64,000 bases of DNA from Corythucha ciliata (lineage: Eukaryota > Arthropoda > Insecta > Hemiptera > Tingidae). The position numbers were made by a program, and so were the translations under genes. The stretch spans positions 1,674,001 to 1,738,000 of the forward strand of contig CM075943.1 of assembly GCA_038030265.1 (NCBI GenBank), read 5' to 3'. Of this stretch, positions 23,501 to 33,129 are shown one piece after another; position 1 is the first letter of the stretch, and the number at the start of each line of letters is the position of its first letter. Under the pieces are notes generated by a model. The model saw only the letters and a list, made by a program, of their open reading frames with translations, had not been told where the DNA came from and ran no database searches.

Positions 23501-26500
23501 ACACATGAGAGCGTTTGGCGCTACAGCGTTTGCTCACATTCCAGAATCGTTTCGCAAAAAGTTCGACAAAAAGGCCAAAAAGCTTTTTCTCGTGGGTTAC
23601 GCAGTTGAGAGCTCAAATTAACGGCTCTACGATCCACAAAAGAGGTCAGTGTCCGTTTTTCGTCAAGTCAAATTTGACGAAAAATCAAAATTCGACTCTA
23701 AAAACTCTGACTCAGAGACTTGTGCTCATTTACCTCTTGAGTCGCTTAAAACTCGGCCCTCTCAAAATCAATGAATGGATCAAACCGAACCGGATGAAGT
23801 AGACACTGAGAACGATTCAGCTCCAAATATGATTCTTCGTGATCGCTCAGAACTTCGACCTCCCAGACACTTAGATGACTATATTGTTGCCTGCGCAAGT
23901 GTCATCGACGAACCTACTACCTATGATGAAGCCATCAAGTCGAAGGAAGCCTCCGATTGGAGACTAGCGATGGAGGAAGAAATCAAGTCCCTGCACGAAA
24001 ATGACACCTGGAATCTTGTCCCCCTACCGGAAGAGAGAAAAGCAATTGGTTGCAAATGGGTCTTCAAGGTAAAATTCAGACCTGATGGGTCAATTGATCG
24101 TTTCAAGGCGCGTCTATGTGCCAAAGGATATTCTCAAAAGGAAGGACTAGACTACACAGAAACGTTTTCTCCCGTCGTTCGTTACGATTCTGTCCGAGTC
24201 CTTCTGGCCATAGCATCAGCCAAAAATCTTCTCATTCGACAATTCGACGTCAAAACAGCCTTTTTGTACGGTCAACTTTCGGAGGACATCTATATGACTC
24301 AACCCAAAGGATTTGAATCAGGTGAACCGAATGCTGTATGCAAGCTCAGCAAAGCCTTTTATGGTCTCAAACAGTCTTCATTTTGTTGGAACAAGACTTT
24401 CAGCAAATCCTTGAAAGCTTTTGGGCTTAAACAACTGAATTCTGACCGTTGCATCTATTATTCTCGCTACAAAAATGAGGACGTTTATGTCGCTCTTTAT
24501 GTCGACGACGGCCTGATCTTATGCACACAGCACGATATTATTGATCGTATTCTAACTCATCTGTCCAACCTTTTCCACATCCCCGAAGGTGATGGCCACT
24601 ATTTTGTTGGCATGGAAATCGAAAGGAACACCGAAGGTCATTATAACATATGTCAGAAAGGATACGTCAATCGAATGCTCCGAAAATTCTTCATGTCGGA
24701 CTGTCAATCAAATATTGTTCCAGCCGACCCGAATTCTGTTCTTTCCAAGGAATTGTCTGCAAATATGGAAAATGTTCCATATCATGAAGCCGTGGGATCA
24801 TTGATGTTTGCTGCCATCGTCTCGCGACCTGACATCATGTACACGGTGAGTGAGGTCAGTCGTTACCTAGACTCACCATCACGAAACCACTGGCGAGCCG
24901 TGAAGAGAATATTCAAGTATCTAAAAGGATCAACAGAAAGAGGTATAAAGTACTCTAACAACGGCCCCCTCGAACTCGAAATGTACACTGATTCTGATTT
25001 TGCTGGTGACACTGACTCACGTCGATCAACAACTGGCTACATCTCAATGCTCTCTGGTGGACCTGTAACATGGTGCTCTCGTCGCCAAAAGTGTGTGGCA
25101 CGATCGACAACAGAAGCGGAGTACATTGCTGCCTCTGAAGCCGCACAAGAGACTGCATGGCTTCGTTCATTGTTAAAGGAGTTAAACGTTGAACAAAAAT
25201 CGGCCACAAATGTCTTTGTGGATAATCAAAGCGCAATAAAGCTCGCAAAGAGCCAGCTTCACCATCGTCGAACTAAGCATATCGACGTTAAATACCATTT
25301 TGTGCGAGAAATGGTGGAAGATGGCTCCATCCAACTACAGTACATACCGTCAAAAGATCAAAAGGCGGATTTCTTGACGAAACCACTTTCGGCCGGGACA
25401 TTCACACCGCTTATCATCAAGACGATGTCAAAATGATTTTTTTAAATTGTATTCATTCTTATTTCAATTTCAGATTTTATGTACAAAAATGTGCTTGTAA
25501 AGAGTGGGAGTGTTAAAATGTTATCCTTTACCACCCATTTTGTTCTCCCCAGAGCGCCTCTCAGATTCATTCATACCTGCTCACCGAAACCTCCCAGTTC
25601 TCTCTCTCTCTCTCGCTCAGTCGTTCTTCTTTAAAACCACGTTTATTTTCTCTTTTTTTGATTTTCGTTTATTAAAAGTTTCGTGATCGTTTTTTTTGTT
25701 TTTCTTACGCCCGAAACAAATAGCTGCTCCAAATCAACAAGTTTCGAGAAACAATGGACCTGGGTGGGGTTCGGCTTAGCTTATCCCTCGGAGTACGACT
25801 CCCAAAGGAGGTTGCGGGTTCAAATCCCGCCGGGGAGCCATTTTTTATCGAAACTCGAATCATGTTGGACTATGCCCTTCCATCGTCGTCCGGATAACAT
25901 CAGTTAAAAATACCAGCGACAGAATTATTCATCGTATACATCTGTTGAAATAGGTTTTTCCAGCCGCAAGATGCGCGAAATCGGTTTAAAAATTCACAAA
26001 ATTGGGGTTTCGATGCTACGGTATATGAGAAAGTTGTCTTTTGGTTCAGTCAGATCTGCGAAAATGTATTTTTAGGGCGCAAAAATCCTCGAAATTTGTT
26101 TTTTAGTGAGCGAAATTCGAGAAATGAAATAATTTTTTCGTCAGCGTGAACGTGGCGACCCTGAAGGATTTGAACATCCGATGGTATTCAGGGGTGGGCA
26201 GCTTCCCCACTAGTAAGTCTTCGCTTTCGAGTTTAGGGGAGGGCAACTGCCAACCCCCCCTACCCCCTCCGGCTACGCCCATGATATTATACCAGTCGTA
26301 ATTATACAAACCTGACCCAATGTGGTACCTCGACAGATTCACCGTGTACATTGTCCAAGTCGAATTGCTTTGACCTGTCCAACATGTAGTCAATCGCATT
26401 CTCCAGTATTTTCGAACCAGCGATTCGATTTCCATATTTGTCGGTGAATTCCGCCAGTTCAGACCAGACGCGACCTTTTAAATCACCGTGGACGACCGTA

Positions 26501-26631
26501 TCGACGATTCTGTTGACGATGGGAGCGTATTTTTTGATTTCACGGACACGAGACCGGGGCAACGAGCATTTCCCTTCGGTTTTTTGCACGGCCGTAAAAG
26601 ATAGCGCAAGTAGAATGACGATAACATTCAT
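14578..26631 (-). CDS. CPQ: Carboxypeptidase Q (M28 zinc dipeptidase), six exons
   Basis: Exons on minus are 26631-26312, 15916-15766, 15690-15200, 15123-14947, 14892-14710 and 14644-14578. All introns are GT-AG and phases agree, giving 462 residues plus TGA. Residues 1-20 form a hydrophobic signal peptide. M28 motifs follow: SGHLDSWD (His282), AMDDGGG (Asp294), WTAEEQG (Glu328 catalytic, Glu329 zinc ligand), MESDDGTF (Asp354) and FHHSDGD (His424/425). The expected two-zinc site is complete. The length matches the animal family (about 470 residues), whose members are secreted or lysosomal dipeptidases; function here is inferred from that family. Introns 2-5 are 75, 76, 54 and 65 bp. Intron 1 is 10,395 bp and filled with mobile DNA. 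The start is the only ATG giving a signal peptide. No frameshift or missing residue was found. Confidence 0.95.
16630..17545. repeat. Short-period degenerate array, type B (about 20-21 bp)
   Basis: Units close to AAAACTGACGATTTTACCCC repeat every 20-21 bp in the best-kept stretches (for example 16915-17090). The array continues at 18672-18830 after an inserted element and reappears at 19790-20850. Open frames crossing it are repeat artefacts. Confidence 0.9.
17781..18663. mobile_element. 883-bp hAT-like non-autonomous element D1 with 8-bp target duplication
   Basis: CATATAAG flanks it at 17773-17780 and 18664-18671. The ends are TACGGTGACCAGA on the left and its near-perfect complement TCTGGTCACCCTA on the right, 12 of 13 matching. 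The 8-bp duplication and termini fit hAT-type non-autonomous elements. The interior has a unique left part followed by a type D array at about 18110-18515. It sits inside a type B unit, because the sequence on either side (GTTCCCATATAAG, then ACGAGATTAC) rejoins into a normal B unit like the one at 17095. It is therefore younger than the B array. A second copy lies at 45985-56454. Confidence 0.88.
18110..18515. repeat. Short-period array, type D (29 bp)
   Basis: Units such as GCCAATTTCGTGTTTCGGAT plus CCTCAGGAA are exactly 29 bp in consecutive copies around 18210-18300. Because 29 is not a multiple of three and the unit lacks stops in several frames, the array produces long spurious frames full of FGS and VFWLLQ-type strings. 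The array recurs at 46150-46740 and 55951-56290. Confidence 0.92.
18831..19789. other. C-rich tract and unassigned sequence inside intron 1
   Basis: From 18880 to 19005 the plus strand is very C-rich, with many runs of four to six C. The minus strand could therefore form G-quadruplex structures. A minus-strand open frame extends through 19165-19440 without stops but matches nothing I recognise. A perfect 12-bp hairpin stem with a 4-nt loop sits at 19752-19779 (TGGATTACGACC and its complement). Confidence 0.45.
19790..20850. repeat. Type B array, second block
   Basis: The same AAAACTGACGATTTTACCCC-like unit as at 16630-17545, more divergent and with irregular spacing. It grades directly into the type C array at about 20850. 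Confidence 0.85.
20860..21700. repeat. Short-period array, type C (about 30 bp and up)
   Basis: Units resemble GCCATTTTCAGGGCGCGAAT followed by AGTCAGTTTT. Well-kept neighbours near 21145-21205 are about 30 bp, while others reach 40-45 bp. The same array follows the assembly gap at 43678. Confidence 0.85.
22008..22655. other. Unassigned intronic sequence
   Basis: I see no gene, array or terminal repeat. A weakly conserved stretch at 21780-22007 just before it resembles 26080-26283, the other right end of the X-type element. Confidence 0.4.
22656..23112. repeat. AACGTT-rich repeat, two tandem copies
   Basis: Two related copies of about 185 bp lie at about 22755-22935 and 22936-23112. Each includes AACCTACCATGGTTTGCCAA, GTGCGAACTTTGGAC and many AACGTT or GAACGTTC palindromes. 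The right edge ends GTGCTACTGGGG and abuts the copia integrase, so this repeat marks the break that removed the 5' half of the copia element. Confidence 0.8.
23109..25436 (+). pseudogene. pol: Copia relic 1: integrase to RNase H of Pol
   Basis: One reading frame carries a Ty1/copia Pol from mid-integrase to its end. It includes [10 protein letters not shown] (Asp), PQQNGRVER (Glu), [10 protein letters not shown], then RT with DETWNLV-like [36 protein letters not shown], and active site YVDDG. RNase H has [18 protein letters not shown] and the terminal [19 protein letters not shown]. Only two in-frame stops were found: TAA at 23619-23621 and TGA at 23772-23774. Gag, protease, the first integrase Asp and the 5' LTR are missing. 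It lies in carboxypeptidase intron 1, opposite in strand to the host gene. Confidence 0.93.
25499..25739 (+). mobile_element. 3' LTR of copia relic 1 with polypurine tract
   Basis: A polypurine tract AAAGAGTGGGAG (25499-25510) is followed by an LTR running TGTTAAAATG... to ...AAATCAACA at 25739, about 229 bp. It has the TG...CA ends expected of copia elements. It contains a short CT run. No 5' partner is present in the window. Confidence 0.8.
25740..25955 (+). repeat. Second copy of the tRNA-containing repeat with env start
   Basis: It starts AGTTTCGAGAAACAATGG immediately after the copia LTR and mirrors 9130-8850 (minus). It shares GGGGTTCGGCTTAGC, GGAGTACGACTCCC, the tRNA T arm GCGGGTTCAAATCCCGC, GTCGTCCGGATA, and the first env codons (AATACCAGCGACAGA). 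About 51 nt are deleted from the tRNA 5' part. It ends where the X-type sequence begins, near 25955. Confidence 0.8.
25960..26283. mobile_element. Right end of a second X-type element
   Basis: The segment parallels 21780-22007: an AGTGAGCG-type stretch, GGGTGGGCAGCTTCCCCACT, TTTAGGGGAGGGCAACTGCC, a C-rich tract and the terminal GGCTACGCCCATG. Read inward the end is CATGGGCGTAGCC, like the left terminus at 16476. It stops 28 bp before the first base of the exon 1 splice donor (26311). Confidence 0.6.
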
Positions 26632-27800
26632 ATTTTTCTTTGATTACAAGGCAATTTAATTTGAAATGCACATGAAGAAACTGTGAAACACTTTACTTGC
26701 AATCATAGGCGTTCAACAATTGTTTTAGACTGAAATGATTAATTAAGGCGTTGGCTTTAAATACTTGTTTTTCCAATGAAGGCGAATTAATAAAAATCCG
26801 TTCCAAATGACAAAATTTTATTTCATATCTTGTTGAGTAAAAATAAATCCAAATAAGCAATATCAATAACAATAAATTATTTTTCAGACGATTCAATAAA
26901 ATAACAAATATAGACAGGTCCCCATACTGGTTAACTTATTTCACGGCAAGCATCCAGTACAAACTTGATTTCACCACAGCCGATTTCATTATTGTACTCC
27001 ATATTTAATGCTTCTAGTGACTTTAGGCAGGTTGATTGTGGCAGATTATTTATATGCACATCAACAACAGCATTTATTTATGGGTGAAAACTAGAGTAGA
27101 ATTCTTTCTGAGAGGCTGTAAAATGTTCAAGGGCACTTGAAATAATTATCGTTCGATCGATTTTAAACGAATGATCTTCCAATAAAATTGCCACGTCTCT
27201 TGTTTGACGTGGCAAATGTTTTAAGAATATCGTTGGACCTACATTGAACTGACTGAAATCTCGATTTTGTTGTCTCGTGCATATAACTTGTTTCTGAAAG
27301 ATTTCCAAAGATGCATTTTTAAAGACCCCAATGTGTAAAATATTTTCTTCTTACAACAATAGCGTTCAAGAAATCTCATTTTCTCTTATTAAATGTTTCT
27401 TTGCTAATTCATCTTCCAGAACATCCTCGTCGCGATTAAGAATTTAGTTCATAAATATTGATGCCCAGCGTGTTGAACTGATGTATTTGCATTCGTTAAT
27501 CATCAAAAAAGATTCAGACGGGACTTGTATACTACGTCAGTGCTTGTTAGGAGCTTTACATTTTTTATTTAGTAAGCGCTTGTCTTGTCTTGAAACCAAT
27601 GCCATCTTGACTCAAACTTTGAAGCAATTATTCTGTCTAATTGGCGCGTATAACATTTAAATGACATTATGTACATTACATTTCAGCGTGGGAGAAGACT
27701 TTCGAACAAGATTATATCTCTCCCACGCAACGCACGTGTTTCTGGAAACCTACGCCCTACACCTAATTATTTTCACTAATGCGTCGATACGGTGCGTTTA
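26632..27800. other. Upstream region of the carboxypeptidase gene
   Basis: This AT-rich sequence 5' of the gene start presumably holds its promoter, but no TATA box or initiator can be assigned with confidence. A 10-bp hairpin (TTGCCACGTC and complement, 8-nt loop) lies at 27188-27215. Open frames at 26693-26896 and 27078-27308 (minus) show no domains. Confidence 0.4.
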
Positions 27801-27805
27801 GAGGT

Positions 27806-28052
27806 TTAACCCCTTCAGTCCTGATTTTTTTTTCGTTCAAAAATTATAAAATTTTGAGTTCATGGTCTAGACTGGGTCAACATGAATGGTGTAAAGTTTT
27901 ATTGCTCTATGACCGAACGTTCCTGAGATATCAAAATGTACAGTATGATGCGCTATGGGATTTAAAATATTGAATCTCTGAAACGGGCAACTTGCGGGAA
28001 AAATTTGAGTACAGTATACTCTGTACACCAGGTCTGAAAGGGTTTGCCAGCT
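27806..28052. mobile_element. Candidate 245-bp MITE
   Basis: The ends read TTTAACCCCTTCAGTCCTG on the left and CAGGTCTGAAAGGGTTT on the right, an imperfect inverted pair of about 17 bp. The interior shares no coding features. The AACCCTTTCAG terminus is reminiscent of piggyBac-like non-autonomous elements, but no TTAA duplication is clear on the right. Confidence 0.5.
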
Positions 28053-29760
28053 CAAATTCTCAGTCTGTTACTTGTCATCAAACTATATATTTCAAAAAGT
28101 GGGCGTTGAAGCCTCACGTCCTCCCACTCCCTTCACACAGCGATCACTCTTCCTCTTTCCAACTCCACAGAACACACGACAATGGGCCTTTTGTTAACAT
28201 TTCAAATGCTATAAATGTCGGATGTGTCGCTTGATGTCTGCGGGTGCTGCCCCTGTTTTTGTTTTAGCATTCCGGTTTTTCTCATGATGTGTCCCTAAAT
28301 TATCAAACGCTTATACAACTAACAGTCCTTCTCCGTCACTATATTCCCACTGTCAGCCACACTCATCGTTCCATTTTACGCGCGATTTCAAAAATGGAGA
28401 AAGATTCGAGCTATTTTACACGTTTCTACCATCGCTAATGTAGGGAAAATAATACCGCGGGGCAAAATCCTAGCTCGTCTGCCCCCCGTAAGTACTACAG
28501 ATCTTATACGGTTCATATGTTCATAATGTGCGAAAAGCTGGCTACGCCGTAATGGTAGCGAATTGTGTATATTCTGTACAATGTGATCACGCTTCCATTC
28601 GGTTTCCTATTGTGGTGTACTCGAAGAAATTTGTTTCGAACGCGAGCATCCTTTCCATTATAGGGCAACTGTTCCGATGAATTTTCTAGGTCACTCGACT
28701 CCCCCCCCCCCACGACTTATCTATCGTCTCTTGTTTTGTTTGTTTGTTTTTTTTTGCGCACTATAAATTCAAAATAAATCTATAAATCTGCGAAAGAAAG
28801 TAACACAATGGTGGAGGGCACAAGCGACGCCCAGTAGAGTTTTCATTACTGTAAACGTCGTCACTTTGCAAGGGGTGAACTTTTCCCCGTAACTATAATT
28901 ATTTTGGCCCTTCGAACTGGCGCGGCGGCTTGATGACTATAAATTGTGGTAATTTTGCCCCAAAATACCTGGATGTTTGCTCAAAGTTTGCCCTTATGAA
29001 TATAGCGGAGCCCTGCGATCAGTTTGGTTCTACCCTGAAAAGTAAGCCATGTCATCAAAAAAATAGAAATTTTTGTATTTTTGTTTTCGTGGGCCGTCCC
29101 CGTCGGGGTGATGGTGGGGGGGGGATTAGGTGGGCCGGATATACAGGTTCATTAATTTATAGCCACTATAAAGTGACTTTATTCCAAAATCTTGGAGCTC
29201 AATAGGAAAACCGTTAATTTCCCTCCTGAAGCCGGCTACTCTGTCCTAAGAAAAGGTAAATGTGACCTTAAAACACCGGATTTTTTTTTTAAACTGTTTT
29301 TTAAACTTCCAACACAGTAATTCGTGAACTCAGTACTCGGCAGTTCATTCTCAGACACTGAACCACCTCTGCCGGAAAATGTTCAGTGCCTTTATTTCCA
29401 ATATATTTCACAATAAATTTCCTTATTAGTGTTTTTTTTTTTTTTTTTTTGTAGACCTACCTCATGGCCATTGGCCGTCCGAGGGAGTGTGAAAGTATAG
29501 CTCAATAGTGTTTAGTAAATCTAACAATGTAAACTAGAGCGCGACTAGGTAATTTAAACTAATGTAATAAATAAATAAATAAATATAGAAAATTAGTTGA
29601 ATTCTAAATAGGTGCGTATATTGGAGTAATAAATAATTGAAATAAATATACAAATAATGAAAGGACGAAACAGAACAATTTATAATAACAATGAGGCTAT
29701 AGCGGGTAACATATTTATTCAGCAAGTATACCTACTAGGAAAAATTAAATTCTTGCACTA
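28053..29760. other. Non-coding interval with simple repeats
   Basis: This contains a C10 tract near 28700, a TTTG run near 28735-28755, a T tract near 29432-29451 and an AAAT-type microsatellite near 29565-29590. No exons, RNAs or transposon ends were recognised. Confidence 0.45.
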
Positions 29761-29801
29761 GATCGTACCTGTATTTCCATGCCGCCTTACAGAAACTAGT
29801 C

Positions 29802-32245
29802 ATGAAGCAGAAAACCGAAGTGCCTGAATGCATTCGCATTTTTCTTGCCGAAGCAAGAAATGCAGGTATCACCGTAAAAACATTCATGAGCGACGGGGGT
29901 ACGGAATTCGTCAATCGTACCGTAAAAAGCATTTTGAGCGAATCCGGAATCACAATGAGAACAGTGATGCCGTACACCCCAGAACAAGTTGGTGGGATCG
30001 AAAGAGAGATGAGAACTCTCGTCGAAAGCGCCCGTACTATGATACACGCAAAGAATTTGCCGAAGCGATTATGGGCAGAAGCCATGAACACAGTTTGCCA
30101 CATAATCAACCGAACTGGACCGACGTCAGTTCCTGGCAAAGCGCCCATACAGTTGTGGTCAGGAAAATGTCAATTACCCATACAACATTTCAGGGCATTC
30201 GGCACAACCTGCTACGTCCACGTTCCCAAGCCAAGAAGGGCCAAGTGGTCAGCGAAAGCTCAGAAAGGCATTCTAGTTGGGTACTGCGGAGAACGAGATG
30301 GTTTTCGGCTTTACGTCGATGGACACGTTATCTCGTCAGCGGACGTGATTTTCGAACCTGAGAATGAAACGACTGTTTTTTTAACAGAAAATGACGCTAC
30401 ACAAAAATGCTATTCGAAACCTTCGGAAAACTCGGAATACGCTCAGATACCTCTAGCATTCAACAGGGACGACACCCTCAACGATTCAGAGGGAGAAATC
30501 GTTATTAGGACAGCGCCAGAGGAAACAGTGGAAAATGAGCCCACCGATGCGACCGAAATGGAATCAGCTCACTCAGAAAACGCTTCGTGCAGCCTCGATG
30601 TTGAGCATAACTCAACTTTTGCATCCGGTGGAATGGAATCTGAAAGCCCAAGCGAGAACAGAGTTGTGACTCGTTCTGGAAGGCAAGTAAAGCCACCAGA
30701 CCACCTGAAAGAATTTGTCTGTGTCGCTGAAGAATCGATGAGTGTCCAAGAAGCTCTGTCATCAGCCCGCTGGCGTGAAGCTATGGATGAAGAAATGGAA
30801 TCCCTAGTGAAAAACGAAGTCTTCGAGCTTGTAAAGCCGCCTGCGGGAGCCAAAATAATCGGAAGCCGATGGGTCCTGCGTGAAAAATCAAACTCAGATG
30901 GGACAGTCCAGCGCCTTAAAGCTCGTCTCGTAGCAAGAGGATTTTCTCAGCAGAAGGGAATCGACTATGATGAACAGTTCAGTCCTGTGGCGAGACTTGA
31001 AACTGTGAGGACAGTCATCAGTGTTGCTGCTAATGAAGACTTGCACATGCGCCAATTTGATGTGAAGACAGCATTTTTATATGGCTTTCTCAAGGAAAAG
31101 GTGTTCGTGAGTCAGCCGGAAGGATACGACGATGGCTCTGGGAGGGTGTGGAAGCTTAAAAGAAGCCTATATGGTCTTAAACAAAGTCCAAGGTGTTGTA
31201 ACCACCGATTTCTGCAGTTTATGGAAAAACAGCAATTCGTCCAGTCGGAATCGGATCCTTGTCTGTTTTCCAATCACCTTAAAAATGGAAATAAAATCGT
31301 CATTGTCTGTTATGTTGATGATGGCCTCATAGCCGGCACGGACAGGACCGACGTAGAACGATTTATTGAGTGTTTAAAAGCTGAATTTGAAATCAAAGTT
31401 TCGACACCTGATTGCTATCTCGGAATAGCCATCAAACGAAGTGATGACGGAAAAATCACTCTTGATCAAAAGGCCTACACAGAAAAATTGCTGGATAAGT
31501 TCGGTATGACCGACTGTAAACCTGTGAGGACACCAGCAGAAACAGGCGGGCAAACGGTTAAAAGAGAAGGAAAACCCTTGGACCGGACGACATCCTACCG
31601 AGAAGCTGTTGGCAGCCTCATTTTTCTCGTTTCCGGGACAAGACCCGACTTGGCTTATGCAGTGAGCACCGTAGCGCAAGACGTTGAGAGCCCAACTGAT
31701 ATTTCTTGGGGGAAAGTAAAACGTATCTTCAGATATTTGAAAGGCACGTTGGACTTCTGTCTCACATACGAACGTGGGAGGCCAAAACAGCTGATTGCGT
31801 ACAGTGATGCTGACTACGCAGCTGACAAATCGAGAAGATCGCGCATATACGCCGGCTCATTACTGACATGGACTAGTCAAAAACAAAAGAGCATCTCAGT
31901 CTCAACGATGGAAGCTGAGTGTACATATCAGCTAGTGAAGCAGCCAAGCAAATCATTTGGTTATCACGTCTACTCAGGGAAATAATGACTGATATTCAAC
32001 AGCCACGCTTAAATGTGGACAATCTAAGTGCTGTTCGTTTAATCAATAATCCCGAGTTCCACTTTAAAAGCAAGCATATTGATGTGAGGTATCATTTTGT
32101 TCGAGAGAAAGTGGCTAATGGGGACTTCTTGGTGAATCACATCGCTAGTGAAAAACAACTCGTTGACATTCTGACGAAAGGACTACCCGGTCCTAGATTC
32201 TGGGAACTTCTGGACAACATGAATGTGTGTTGTTTCAAAACATGA
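29802..32245 (+). pseudogene. pol: Copia relic 2: integrase to RNase H of Pol
   Basis: A 727-codon frame (29802-31985) runs from mid-integrase (MSDGGTEF with Asp, GGIEREM with Glu, WAEAMNT) through RT. RT motifs are [27 protein letters not shown] and active site CYVDDG. RNase H follows (YSDADYAAD, SVSTMEAE). A deletion removes the region between RRS and AGSLLTW. A two-base insertion near 31920 then moves the end of RNase H into the frame of 31919-32245 (SASEAAKQIIWL, KHIDVRYHFVRE, VDILTKGLP). Gag, protease and the 5' LTR are absent. Its protein sequence differs throughout from relic 1, so it is a separate lineage. Confidence 0.93.
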
Positions 32246-32249
32246 ACTG

Positions 32250-32502
32250 AGGGAGTGTTGGAGAGTTACTTGTTTTGAAGAAAGTTAGCGGGAGCCATAT
32301 GAGCTTCACGATGAGAATAGACGATTTCCACTCATGCGCTCTTCAGTCCTACTTCAACAGTTTTGCAACCCGCTTAGGCCAGGTTATGGGTTACTCTTGT
32401 CTTGTGTTGTGTAAAGTGAACTTACTTCTCTCTTATTTCCGTCAAACTAAAACCACATTTGCAGTTATTCAATTCTGATTATATTCTTCAGCCTCCGACA
32501 CA
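32250..32502 (+). mobile_element. 3' LTR of copia relic 2
   Basis: The tract GAGGGAG precedes TGTTGGAGAGTTAC at 32256. The LTR probably ends at the CA in CTCCGACACA near 32500-32502, about 246 bp. With no second copy in the window, the right edge is estimated from the TG...CA rule only. Confidence 0.6.
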
Positions 32503-33100
32503 CGAAATGTACCGATGAAAACTCGTCGTTCCGGCGGCACCTTAACATGAAGTCCCATCATAGTTGCGCATTTATCACACGCCTTCACATGTATTTCCTC
32601 TTCTTTTTTTCCTCAATTTAGGACGCTTTCAGTCAAGTGCCGGTATGGATGAGGGAAAGGGATAAATTTAGTAGCTGGAACGAAACCAGGTCGACCTGGA
32701 ACGGAAGAACTCGTTCAGTCGCCGAAGCAGCAATAGTATCGCATTTTTCTGACGTTAGATGAGAAGCACGCGAAGGAAGTGTAATTGTAGACTCGAAATA
32801 ACCGTAAAACTCAAAAATCATGTAGTATTTGAAACCGAAATATACTCGTAGTATTGCTAGCAATTTGACAAAAATAATACTGTTAAAGAGACTCTCGGCA
32901 ACTAGAAATAAACCCATAACCTGCAGTTCTAAACCTTCGCTTTTTTCACGGAAATCGTCTATTGTTGTTTGGTTGTTACCAAGTTTAAAAAAAAAAAAAA
33001 AATATTAATTATTTTCGTCTAATAAAAGTTCCCTTAATTTTTCGCGCGTTTCTCTAGTTTTCCCTGCAGCTTTAATTAAAATGTTACGTCTTTGTTCATG
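32503..33100. other. Non-coding interval
   Basis: No gene was recognised. An A tract of about 16 lies near 32985-33001. It is on the wrong strand to be the polyA tail of the adjacent minus-strand LINE. Confidence 0.4.
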
Positions 33101-33129
33101 AGCACAGGGTTGAAAGAATGTAACGCGCA

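Noticed and set aside
16468..26291. Possible target duplication TATACCAG for an X element spanning 16476-26283
   Set aside because: TATACCAG occurs at both sides, but the offsets relative to the two termini differ by several bases, so it may be chance.
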